DNA from: Fennellomyces sp. T-0311
Taxonomy: Eukaryota > Mucoromycota > Mucoromycetes > Mucorales > Lichtheimiaceae
NCBI GenBank assembly: GCA_025266875.1
Contig: JALLLT010000004.1
Span: 1,240,001 to 1,304,000 of the forward strand
Reading direction: 5' to 3'
DNA: 64,000 bases
Positions within the stretch are counted from its first letter, which is position 1; each line of letters starts with the position of its first letter. The position numbers and the translations under genes are program-made. This document shows positions 50,989-64,000 of the stretch, in pieces. A model generated the notes under the pieces. It was not told where the DNA came from. It did no database searches and worked only from the letters and a program-made list of their open reading frames with translations.

Positions 50989-53528
50989 CTATATATGTTT
51001 TCGTTGATGGAACGCAATCCATCCCTCGCGTCGAGGAGAAGCTCGTTTGGCCCATCTGTATATATATTACTATAAATTACTCTCACACACACACACACGC
51101 ACGCACACACACGCACAGATTGGACCTAAAAACTTACAGTTCTAACAAGCGGCCGCGTTTCAGCTCATCGTTGTATCCCGCCTTGGGCAGCAATGTTTCG
51201 ATCATGTCGTACACGGCTTGAGGCTTGGGTTCGGTGAACTCTTGGGCAATCCACTGCTGGGGTGGCAACTCAAAGTCGATAATTACATCTGGCGAACGCT
51301 GGTGTCGAAGTTCGAAGCCATCTCCCTTTTTGAACATGAGCAGGATTTCTTTGGTGGAGCTGATGTACGGGCTGGGCTGGTCAAGCATGTCGTTGTTGAT
51401 TGACTTTTTGAACCATACAAGATTTTCCACGTATTTGCAATCTACACTTGCATAAGCACGCCGGTTGGGTTAAGCGTATGGGGACTCACCTAGGGCTTCC
51501 ATCATCCGGACAACATCTGCCTGCAGGAGTTTGTGGGTCCACATAAAGACGAGGCCAGCTGTCATGTGTTCTACAACCTTTGCTAGCAGATCCATCTGCG
51601 GCCGTGCCGTTAATAAAAGTGAGAAGCAGTACCGAGGATATCGTTACCACATGTTTGATGTTCCAAGCGCATCGCCCATCGTTGCGCCCGTCCTTGATAT
51701 AGAATTCCCACGGCGGATCGACGAGAATGCCTTCCAGGGGCGACAGACCTGGCCGTGGATCTCCCAACAAGGCTTCCAAGACACCAGCGCAGTCCATCAT
51801 TTCGTCCAGTTCGTAGTAATGCACCTGGTCATCGTCAGGCAGCGGCTCCAACGCCATCGGAGTCACCTGGTGGACGCCGCTGTACAAGTCATTCGGTATC
51901 CGGATATTCGAGATGAGCTCGTCGGGAGTGTCGACCTTGAGGCTCTTGACGCCGGTGAAGAATTTGGACAAGAGAGACTGTTTGGCGGGCGCAACAATGA
52001 TGGCCTTGGGCTCGTCCAGCGCGGCTGTCTTCGTTGGCCGTTTGTTCAGTAACCTACGCAGCAATGGGTCAGATCATATGCCGTATTGGGTAAGACCGGT
52101 GCATTACATTTCGGTGGTGAAAAGACCACGACGCCACTCTTGCTTTGCCACCCAATAGGCGTGCCGTGCGACAGGATCGAGAAACGGCTCCATAAACCTT
52201 TTGTAAACCTCCAGCCGGTCGCGCCAGTCCTTTTCCCAGTCAATTTTGCCGGCGTTCAGGTTGGCGCGCTCCGGCTCTGCTGTCTCCATAAACACGTCGT
52301 CGTCGTTGTCCCAGACAAACGGACGCGGCGGCATCTTTTTGACCAGATCAGAAATGTTTCGCTTGGATGTCGCTGTCGTCCTGGCTACGCGAGGCGCGGC
52401 CTTTTTCGGTGCCGCGGCTACCGGTTTCGTTGCTGCCCTGATCGTTTAGTTAGTATTTGCGGAAGCAGACGCAGAACGCGCATATACTTTACATTCCACT
52501 GCGCTTGTGGTACTCCTTTAGCCAGCGATCCACATCCTGTTCGACCTGCTTCACTTCTTCGGTCTGCCATTCGGGGCCCAGCTCGGTCGTGGGGATGTCT
52601 CCCGGCGGCGCGCGTTCCTTATGGACCTGCTTGAGTTTGCCGTCGACCATGGCATACGAATCGTCCTTGATTTTGTTTTCGCTGACGAGTTTGCGATAAT
52701 AATTCATGCATTGGTAGCCCACACGGTGAGCTATGCCTTTGCTGAACAGCCCCCACGACGCACCAATCTTCCATCCTTTCGACATCCACTCGTTGTATCG
52801 CGCCATGAACAGCCCATGCTCGTGCTTCGACCAACCGCCGTTCTGCTGGCCTTCACCAGGAACGACGAAGCGATAATAGTAGCCTTCAGGATTCTAAGCA
52901 AGTGTGAGAGATATGCTTTGGCAGGTTGCTGCGCTTTCTTTACCAAATAGCGACCTTCCCAAGCCTTTATGCGAGACCCCTGCCAATCCTTGACACACGA
53001 TTCCACAAACACGTCCTCGCCCACCAGCTTGCGCTTCGTAGGCACCGGCGTCGACACCTTGATGGGTGCTGAAACAGATAACGATTCCATCTGCTCCTCA
53101 ATAACTGTATCCTTCTTCACCACTTGCTTGCCCTTTCCCTTTTCCGACGTAACATCCAGATCAGCCTGAATTTGATCCCAGAATTCAGGACTATCGTCGA
53201 TGGGAGGGAAATCTTCGAGATCATCGTCGTCTTCAATCACAATCGGTTTGGGAAGATTCGAGTTTGGTGATGACGACGACGATGCTTGCGATTCTAAACT
53301 TTTGGAAAAGCTACCAAGGTATCCCTGCAGTCATGCGGTTAAAAAAAAACAATTAAAAAACAAAAGGCTTGATCCGTGTACCTGAATGCCATTCGGCTCA
53401 GCAGCGTCATTGTCTTCGGACGTGTCTAGCTTACGCCTTTTCGAAAGGGATAAACTGAGCGTCTTTCCATTGTTTGTCTTTATTTTAGTAGGCGATCGAG
53501 GCGGGAACATGAAAGATTCGCCTGCCAT
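50989..53528 (-). CDS. MT-A70 adenine methyltransferase, MTA1-like, with N-terminal Myb/SANT-like domain
   Basis: This is a probable SAM-dependent adenine N6-methyltransferase. The start at 53528 opens MAGESFMFPPRSPTKIKTNN; a long acidic/Ser-rich leader follows. Exons then give NPEGYYYRFVVPGEGQQNGG, a Myb/SANT-like region (WSKHEHGLFMARYNEWMSKG, WGLFSKGIAHRVGYQCMNYY) and a Lys/Ala linker (AATKPVAAAPKKAAPRVART). The MT-A70 domain begins near LLNKRPTKTAALDEPKAI; the catalytic DPPW lies in GILVDPPWEFYIKDG. MDLLAKVVEHMTAGLVFMWT, ENLVWFKKSINNDMLDQPSP and ISSTKEILLMFKKGDG follow. Using the donor GTAAGT after LLEL and an acceptor near 51059 adds WAKRASPRREGWIAFHQRKH, the expected family C-terminus. 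DPPW argues for the active MTA1 rather than MTA9. RNA methylation is the alternative role. Confidence 0.85.
51083..51118 (+). repeat. (CA)n microsatellite inside the last MT-A70 intron
   Basis: The run of CA with CG interruptions (CTCACACACACACACACGCA and onward) lies wholly between the donor after LLEL and the acceptor before the terminal exon of the MT-A70 gene. Confidence 0.9.
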
Positions 53529-53696
53529 TGAAAGTGAAGGGCAAGAAAAGGAGGAACAACGCGAAAAAGAAAGATTCGAAAACGCGAGCTGCGCGTCTCG
53601 GACCTCGAATAAAGCCCAGAGTGATGTGATGTTTAATGGCTACGCTCAGAGAGAATGCTTGATAGAGAAATGTACAGTTTGTTTCAGAGATAGCGA

Positions 53697-57281
<3,585 letters not shown>

Positions 57282-57887
57282 CGATCAGACAGGTCAAAAA
57301 TAAAAATGTGGACAGGGAAAGCTTTGACCGCAGAAGCACTTTGGAAGCGGCAATTGAACTAATTGTCGAACCTGTCATCCTGTTTCTATGCCAATTCACT
57401 TGTTTTATCACTGTAGCGCGTATCGTACTAATTATCTGCTCTCATGAAGATTGATTCGTAACCGTAGGGATCATTCATGAGGGATGCGAGGAGGGGATTA
57501 CATTACAAAATACCACGCAGGCCATCATCATAGTGACGTCTCTATCTAGAATAACGATGTGTACTTCAAGAATGCTCACTGCAGCAAAGAACCCTTGAAG
57601 CATTTATTAAACGAGCAAATGACGACGTGATGATAATACTCGGATGTATACAAGTCGCCAAATTCGACGGGGCATACCTGCGAGATGATAGAACACAATA
57701 CTGTAAAAACCATCCGATGAACTCGTATTTTTTTGAATGGGAAGCTACGCCAATGTAAAAGCAGAGAACAGACAATATCCAATGTACTAAAGCATAGCAA
57801 CGGGGTTGGTTTTCTAAGCGAGATGCTGGTAGATGCACTTTGTAGTCAGCAAAAATTCGGCCTTAGCTCCTTTGTCTTACACATAAA
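57282..57887. other. Intergenic between PRP2 and PEX39-like gene
   Basis: This is the divergent promoter region of the two genes. Short open frames on minus at 57566-57838 overlap each other and have no motifs. No RNA gene seen. Confidence 0.5.
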
Positions 57888-58489
57888 ATGGCAACCGAAG
57901 CAGACATTGAAACATTTGAAGCCTTTCGCGGTTACGATTTTGACCATGACGACAAGTTTCAAGTAATGTACAAACGGCTTGATGAATTCCCAAGGAATTT
58001 ACGATTAGAAAAAACCAGTCTGGCATGGCAAGCATTTTAAAACGTGCCCAAGAAGATCCTTCGAGTGAAAATGAGGTGGTTGAACGTGCAAAGTGGTTCT
58101 ATTATACAAAGTAATAGTCGACATACAAACGTCGGATTTGTTCTCACAAAGTTACTCCAGGTTCGTAAAGTCGTTCGACCTCGAAGCGTTCCGAGCTTGG
58201 AACGGCTCGTCGGGTAACGAAGAAAAAGAAGAAAAGAAGGAAGAAGAGAAGAAGGATGCCAAAGAAGATGCGCCACGTCGACTTACATTCCAGGAACTGG
58301 TTGAAATGATAGAAACCGGGCAAGAAATACCAGGTATATAGCAGAGAACAAGTAAAAAAGAATTAAGGTTTTGACTCTGGTTGATTAGGTATCCGTCAGA
58401 TCCCCAATAAGATCAACGAGGGTACGCCCAGTGAACCGAAGCTTTCGGCCCGGCGGAAACCTTGGGAAGCAGCTCCACCATCTGAATAA
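57888..58489 (+). CDS. PEX39-like peroxin with C-terminal KPWE motif
   Basis: This is a small protein of the recently described PEX39/C6orf226/Yjr012c family, thought to assist PTS2 import into peroxisomes. The first exon (ATG 57888) reads MATEADIETFEAFRGYDFDH and DDKFQ. The next part encodes GMASILKRAQEDPSSENEVV and ERAKWFYYTK; a GTAATA donor then joins FVKSFDLEAFRAWNGSSG. A Lys/Glu-rich linker leads to APRRLTFQELVEMIETGQEI-PG and, over the last intron, IRQIPNKINEGTPSEPKLSA with RRKPWE before APPSE. The first intron is uncertain: 41 bp (57952-57992) fits, but an in-frame RLDEF and a run of six A at 57989-57994 also allow a one-base sequence error. The family call rests on the C-terminal block. 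Confidence 0.82.
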
Positions 58490-58747
58490 AAAAAGAACTA
58501 GGAGCGAAAAGTGCATGCATTTGCGAAGGAACTTTTGCATGAAAAAAACAGCAGCTTTTTTTTTATGGAGTAGTAGGCGTTGCTGAAAGGGGAACGGTGG
58601 AAACGTTTATACATGCAGGGAAGAAAGCTGGGCTAAAAAGGGAGGTAGGGTTGAATTACATGTATAGTTTATAGTGAACAGTGTACAGCACGTGGGAGTA
58701 GGGACAAACCTGTATATCATGCTTTTTTATAAAGGTTGTTTCTATGT

Positions 58748-59116
58748 TTATAATGCGAATTCATGACGTCGAGTGGTTGGATCGGGCGTATTAGGTACCG
58801 ACTTCGAATACATCTTCTTGATAGGTGCTCTATGTGGAATAGGGATATAATTGGGCTTTGCCAGTTTTGTAGATAGTGGCGCCTGTTTTGGTCGATACTG
58901 GCCCTGCAGTCGTACTTTAAGCCATGACAATAGCTGTCCTGCAGAGTTCAAGGTAATCCCGAAGCCAAATTCAATCGCTAACAATGCAAGACGAAGTGAT
59001 ATAAAGGATGACGACAATATGCTGGTAATCACGGCTAATCCTCCGAGAATAGTCAGCGTCACTGTCATGACGGGTGTCAACAGCATATATCGGATAGTAG
59101 AAGTCAGAGAAGCCAT
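58748..59116 (-). CDS. Small membrane protein, hypothetical
   Basis: This is a single open frame of about 122 residues from the Met at 59116 (MASLTSTIRYMLLTPVMTVT). Two hydrophobic stretches are visible, LLTPVMTVTLTILGGLAVIT and ALLAIEFGFGITLNSAG, with ILSSSFISLRL between them. The C-terminal 50 residues are basic and Pro-rich (GQYRPKQAPLSTKLAKPNYI, PIPHRAPIKKMY) and probably cytosolic. An upstream Met at 59155 extends it by 13 residues. I do not recognise the family. Convergent with the PEX39-like gene. Confidence 0.55.
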   Translation of the reverse strand: MASLTSTIRYMLLTPVMTVTLTILGGLAVITSILSSSFISLRLALLAIEFGFGITLNSAGQLLSWLKVRLQGQYRPKQAPLSTKLAKPNYIPIPHRAPIKKMYSKSVPNTPDPTTRRHEFAL

Positions 59117-61129
59117 AGTAACAACAGTATGCAGTGAAGAAAAGAGTAAAAGCAACGGTGAAAATATTCCCGTAGTTTTTCCAAGCGAGTTTTTTCTGTA
59201 TCACATGTCTGCCATCTCTCTCTTCGCTCCACTAGAGTATGTCTGGGGTAAAAGCGTTCATTTTTAACTGACGCTTATACCTTATCGGTCCAACGATGAT
59301 CACATGGATCCGCCAATCTCTTGCAGCCGATGAGATGTTTGGGGGGAGAGGGAGGGTGGAGTATGAATTGCAACACCTTGTTCAGCCATCCTTACAGTTT
59401 GTTATTTTCGGTCATGCAAGATAGACATAAAAAGAAGAGCCATTTATATATCATTTTAAACTCTCGATGCAAACTTACAAAGTTTTTTTTTAAACATTTT
59501 CAAACAAAAAATAAATAAAGGCGTGGTACGAGCAATATGCAATCTGCATGCCATGCAGAATAAGTTGTATGGCTTTTTTTTACCTTATAAATAGATCTGA
59601 GCATTTTTTACAAAAAAAGAGACAAGACATCTGTGAATGCCATCCGGTTAAATTGCACGCATGGTTGCGCCGTTAGGAAGAAACGTCATCAGGCTTTGTC
59701 AGGAGTACGTCAAGTCATAATTCTGTACGACCATGAGATCACAAATGGATCATTACGCTTTTTAAAACTCATGTCACATTGGCGCAAGTCTGAGCTTTTG
59801 GTGACATTGGTAAAGATGGAAACTTATACAAGAGTATATATTGTAAAAAATAGAACTATGTTCCCTGATGATGCAGGTATTGCATTAAAAATCTGCTGCT
59901 TGTCTTTCTTTTATGCTGTTGTCTCTTTAACGGTTCCCAGCATCAGAATGTGTTAGAACCCCCCAATCGCTCTTACCCCATTCAGCCCCGAATCATTGGA
60001 TTAGGATAGAGCATTGTCATGACAAGGAGTAAAAAAAAAGTAAGAGTGACAAATGGATCATACAATTTTATCCCTTGGAGTAACTTTTTTTCTCGAATTT
60101 TAGCTTATATATCACAAAATGATGTGTGTATATCCCTTTTGTCAATCGTTCATGAGGCTAAAGGGGATAATGTGCCTGTGCTGCCGCAGAGATCAAATAA
60201 AAATATACAGAAAGCAATGTATGTACAGTTTCAAAGGATGTTTTTGATAGTTCAAGATAATTATAATAAAGTTTCGGGTCAAGCAAGGAGGGTGTAGGAG
60301 AAGGCAAGATGCAGTCCGGATAATAGGGTAATAGCATCACCGGGATACTACAGCAAAAGGAAAGAGGGGAGGATGGGAGATCAAACTACGCATTCAAGGT
60401 ATAGAAGGGGAGATGAATGCTATATAGCAGGAGCGCCATAACAAAACTAAAAAAAAATGTTGGATCACACACACAGCTAAAAGAAAGGAAAAAGTAATTA
60501 GTATGAGAGCAAATATACGAAAGTTTCATCAGATATGTGCTCATCTTCTGGACTGGATGAATTGACAATAATGACGATCCACAGTCCCTTGATAGACCAG
60601 TCCAAGTCAGTACAAATTTGTTACCAGGTAACTACACGATCATACTCGAAAACGCATTACCAAAGTTGGCTTAGAAATTGTATAAGAAAGGAAAGGAAAA
60701 GGGGGTTGGATGCGTCCGTTTGAAGATTTGGCGGCAGGTGAGCTTGACACCAAAAAGAAGGTACACCAAATATGGATTTATAATCAACAGCAGGTTGTGC
60801 TATAAAGCGTTTTGATGCTGCAACCCCTTCCTAATGGATGACCTGCGATACATCACTCACGGCTAAATCTGCTGCATTTCCCGCGCGCACCCCTCTTGCC
60901 GCAGTTCGCCCTCCCCCTTCTCCTTCGTTCTTGTATGGCCCCTGGCAAAAAAAAATAACTTCAAAGTCCTGTGCGATTATAAAAACTGTCTTGGTTTTTC
61001 TTCTTTATGTATATCCAAATTTAACATCTTTGTATTGTACTAGTAGTGCCTTGCCCTCTTCCCCGAGGATCCCCTCTTCTTGTTTTATCTTGTACATTAT
61101 ACTACAATCAATACAAAAGTCTATATATC
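59117..61129. other. Gene-free stretch, about 2 kb
   Basis: AT-rich sequence with poly-T and poly-A runs (for example 59483-59491 and 59573-59581). Open frames at 59633-59956 and 60019-60297 lack motifs. A C/T-rich zone at 60880-60935 and short TATA-like words near 61120 lie just before the Myb-like gene. Confidence 0.45.
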
Positions 61130-61915
61130 ATGCCCGGTAAGTTTTTTTTTTTTTTTTTTTTTTTTTTTGCAACAAAAAAACTTATATGCAGAATAATAGG
61201 CGTCATGGACATTAAACACTTGCTATGCCATCCAACTGACCCATATTTGGCACCACCGAAACCACAGGAACCAGTGATTGATCGCATGCCATATAACTCG
61301 TCGCCTGAATATGACTACTGCTCTCGCGACTATTGGCATAACAACAATAACTGTCGCGGTTGCCGTAGCAACAGTGTCAGCAGCATACAGAGCAACTGTA
61401 GCAGCATGGCATCGCCACCCTCGCTTGTTCGAAGCCGAACGACCAGTGATGCGTCTTCACAAGCGTCAGCGAGTCCTAGAGAATGGGCGTATCCTGCGAC
61501 ACCCCGAGACGAAGACACTACAATGATTCGGCTTGGCTACGAGCCCTACTATCTTGTACCGCACACCCCATCGGTCAGCACTGGAAGTTGTAACATGGTT
61601 GGACGTTATCGGGCTCCATCGCATGGTTCGCGTCGATCTCGATCAACATCGGCATCGTCGGTGAATGCACCTGTTCAAACGCGCATGGCGTGGACACCAA
61701 CTGAAGACGACTTGCTCCAACAAGGCTACGATGAGGGGCTTTCGTGGGCGATGATATCAGCCACGTACCTACCTCATCGCTCTAGAGGGTGTTGCTGGGG
61801 ACGGTTTAAAACGCTCCAGAGCAAGAACTTGGTGGATCCAAAGCGACAGAACGCGCGCCTGTTCCGACGGCCGTGGAAAGCAGTGGATGGCGCAAAACGA
61901 CAGCAGCCACATTAA
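61130..61915 (+). CDS. Myb/SANT-like DNA-binding protein
   Basis: This is a putative nuclear DNA-binding protein. The first exon codes only ATG CCC G before a GTAAG donor at 61137; the intron holds a run of 27 T. The acceptor before 61200 gives MPGVMDIKHLLCHPTDPYLA. The middle is Ser-rich and disordered (CRSNSVSSIQSNCSSMASPP, RTTSDASSQASASPREWAYP). Near the C-terminus lies one Myb-type domain: RMAWTPTEDDLLQQGYDEGL, SWAMISATYLPHRSRGCCWG, RFKTLQ, with Trp spacing typical of a single SANT repeat. It ends VDGAKRQQPH. An in-frame Met at 61205 could replace the tiny first exon. The target is unknown. Downstream sequence is pyrimidine-rich. Confidence 0.78.
   Translation: MPGKFFFFFFFFFATKKLICRIIGVMDIKHLLCHPTDPYLAPPKPQEPVIDRMPYNSSPEYDYCSRDYWHNNNNCRGCRSNSVSSIQSNCSSMASPPSLVRSRTTSDASSQASASPREWAYPATPRDEDTTMIRLGYEPYYLVPHTPSVSTGSCNMVGRYRAPSHGSRRSRSTSASSVNAPVQTRMAWTPTEDDLLQQGYDEGLSWAMISATYLPHRSRGCCWGRFKTLQSKNLVDPKRQNARLFRRPWKAVDGAKRQQPH
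61142..61168 (+). repeat. Poly-T tract (T27) in the first intron of the Myb-like gene
   Basis: This is an uninterrupted run of 27 T directly after the donor GTAAG. Length is likely to vary between isolates or sequencing reads. Confidence 0.9.
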
Positions 61916-62881
61916 TTCTACTGCACTACACACACACTATTCCCCCCAAAATAACTATATTCCTGTTCATCCCTAAACAAAGCCCCTTTCTCTTTTTTCG
62001 CACTTCCCCTTTTTCCAGCTGTCTCCTCTTTGTATCGCTTCAAAGGGGCACATATTTTTCATTGCCTTTTCCGTTCTTTTATCCATTTTTGTTCTAGTTT
62101 ATGCAGTATTGACACCTATCCTATTACCCAGCCTATCTATACTTTTACGTTCCCGAACTCCATTATGCCAGGTGCATCAAGTGTCGTATATTATCTGTTT
62201 CTCTTTTCTCCCCTCCTTCGTATATGATAAACCTGTACCCATATGCTCTTTTCCTTTGTTTGATATCCCCACTCCAACAGCAGCAGCAGCAGCAGCAGCA
62301 GCCTCATTCCCATTCCTCACATATTCTCTTTTTGTCTTTCTTCCAGCTCTCTTCTGTATGTGGGCAAAACCTTGCTACCCCTTGCATTGCGGTGGCCCTG
62401 CCTGCATTTCCTTTTTGCCTCGATTTGGCCAATTTTTCATTTTTTGGGCAAAAGATTCTCCCTTCTTCAGCCAGTTTTCTTTAGTTTTTTATTTCATTTC
62501 ATCCTTTGATTCGGCGTCGTGGCCAAACAATTCAAAGAGAAGATGCAACTTTTTTATTTCTTATTCTTTTTTTCCTCCAATAAATGCAATTCTAAAACTT
62601 TCTTTATAAAAACGCTTTTTTTGGCAATTTCAGCTCTTGGATATGCAATGCACTTCGGCACGGTTATACTCAGTCGGCGCATGCAAGATACACCTCACAT
62701 GCTATAACCGCATAGGAGTCTACATACAAACCGGGGGTCATGAAGGGGTAAGCACACATACATAGGAAAGCGAGACACACTAAGAGGGGCTAACCAAAGA
62801 AAAAAATTACGGAGTAAATCCAACAAAACGAGCCTGGATGACAGCAAGTAAAATACAATTCTTCCAGAACGTGCTCTTATT
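61916..62881. other. 3' region of the Myb-like gene, with CAG microsatellite
   Basis: This C/T-rich stretch lies between two convergent genes. A (CAG)n run sits at 62275-62303 (nine units, the first CAA-linked). Open frames here are pyrimidine-rich artefacts (Phe/Ser/Pro strings). No other gene recognised. Confidence 0.5.
62275..62303 (+). repeat. (CAG)n microsatellite
   Basis: This is a short run of CAG units after CCAA, outside any supported coding sequence. Confidence 0.9.
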
Positions 62882-63842
62882 TTAATCGTTTCCTATTTGC
62901 ACATTGGGTCCAGTGGCTAAGCCGGTCTCTGAATCAACATGATCCAAAGGTACAGATGGCAAGTCACCCAGTACAAAGTCAATGAATTTATGGATCATCC
63001 ACTCGTCGTCATTGTCATTGGCGGGCTCTGTTTCCATTCTCTTCAATTGCTCGTTTGCATACTCCTCCGGAACAATACCAGCATCACGCCTTAGCGTCAA
63101 CAAGATACGCACCACATCACGCACGAATTCCGGATGACCTTGTACCGTGATACACTGGTTGTCGTCTGACAGCATTGAATGTACAGGTGTATGCGGTGCA
63201 GTCGTTGCCAACGTATGGAATCCTGGGGGCAAGTTATTGACGTGATCCTGATGGACTTGATGTACTCTCTGTATATAAAACAGTAAATAATTGCCAACTG
63301 TCAATTGCGAATAAATACCGTAAATATCTTGTCGGTTTGAAGATATCGATGACCGATGGGCGTCAAGTAGACCGGTACGATACCAAACTATGCTTATATA
63401 AATAACCTAATATTTTGCCATGGCAACAAATTACCTCCCAACCATTAGGGTTCTTTTCACAGGACCCACCGCAGGCGCGGGCAATAATCTGGTGACCAAA
63501 GCATATACCAACTAACTTGACTTGGCTGCGATAGGGCTCAGCTCGCAGCTTACAGACAAACTCGACCAGTTTAAGTATCCAAGGCTCATCCTCATAAGCT
63601 GAAGCTGCAGATCCCGTAAGCACAATGCCATCAAATGTTCGATTGTCGGCCAAATCGCGAAGGTCAGGATATTCTTGCTTGTGAACAACATCAAAGTATT
63701 GCCATGTAATCTCTATTTGACGATCCTTGCTTGCTCTACCAAAAAGACTGGTGAACATTTTCGGGTAGTCGCCATACTTCTCAAGAACTTGAGGTCGAGG
63801 CGTGTCGCACACCAGCAATGCTAGATTCAACTTCTTTGACAT
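62882..63842 (-). CDS. Class I glutamine amidotransferase-like protein (YLR126C type)
   Basis: This is a stand-alone GATase-1 domain protein that would release ammonia from glutamine; relatives in yeast (YLR126C) have no settled substrate. The start at 63842 gives MSKKLNLALLVCDTPRPQVL and a fold with GDYPKMFTSLFGRASKDRQI, YPDLRDLADNRTFDGIVLTG-SAASAYEDEPWI. The nucleophile elbow is VKLVGICFGHQIIARACGG (catalytic Cys). After the first intron: FGIVPVYLTPIGHRYLQTDK, then RVHQVHQDHVNNLPPGFHTL and ITVQGHPEF carrying the His and Glu of the triad. It ends ATGPNVQIGND. Three exons, length about 290, normal for the family. Convergent with the Myb-like gene. Confidence 0.9.
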
Positions 63843-64000
63843 TGTATGGGAAAAAAGAGAGAAAGAGACAAGTTCCAATGGTGTCTACTCCGACGTAAAC
63901 TAGTTTGCATGAACGGAAAGCCAAACCACCATGTAAACAAGAAATTTGCTAAGTGTTATATGTTACATGGCAATTATTAACGAGTAAAATACTTCACTTT

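Noticed and set aside
62109..62609. A 166-codon open frame rich in Phe, Pro and Ala
   Set aside because: It comes from a pyrimidine-rich 3' region and a CAG microsatellite. No start context or domain.

Overview
The window is nuclear DNA of a filamentous fungus, most probably an early-diverging Mucoromycota (Mucorales-like) species. Genes carry many short GT-AG introns (about 40-70 bp). The gene set is typically fungal (GT15 mannosyltransferase, Prm10-type membrane protein, HAL4/SAT4-like kinase), yet it also contains genes missing from the well-known yeasts: a full COP1-type E3 ligase, an MTA1-like MT-A70 methyltransferase and a ubiquitin-like/RING fusion. The genus is inferred, not shown.

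Left block (1-14.4 kb): a truncated GT15 mannosyltransferase, a secreted PLC-like phosphodiesterase, nuclear poly(A) polymerase, COP1, a small membrane-protein candidate, a Prm10/ThrE-like transporter and a zinc alcohol dehydrogenase.

Middle block (14.4-37.5 kb): gene-poor and dynamic. It holds three paralogous proteins on the minus strand, each built from three NUMOD4/HNH-like modules (14.6-17.3, 26.9-28.5 and 35.6-37.3 kb). Between them lie decayed reading frames (17.9-20.3 kb), the housekeeping pair PSMD5 and a HAL4-like kinase, a dead PIF/Harbinger transposon (30.4-33.6 kb) carrying two nested TA-flanked MITEs, and a single-exon protein with three ubiquitin-like domains, a zinc-binding module and a RING-H2 finger.

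Right block (37.7-64 kb): conserved cellular genes. They are acid sphingomyelinase, RRP9 (U3 snoRNP), UPF1, CCZ1, an MTA1-like DNA/RNA adenine methyltransferase with an N-terminal Myb/SANT-like domain, the PRP2/DHX16 splicing helicase, a PEX39-like peroxin with the KPWE motif, a small membrane protein, a Myb-like protein and a class I glutamine amidotransferase.

Recurring themes are RNA metabolism (PAP1, UPF1, RRP9, PRP2) and ubiquitin/proteasome functions (COP1, PSMD5, Ubl-RING); no operon logic applies. The most notable content is the NUMOD4/HNH family with its internal exon and linker amplification, the Ubl-RING fusion and the MTA1-like gene. I found no tRNA, rRNA, CRISPR array or viral gene. 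Splice junctions were read by eye and have not been checked against transcripts.
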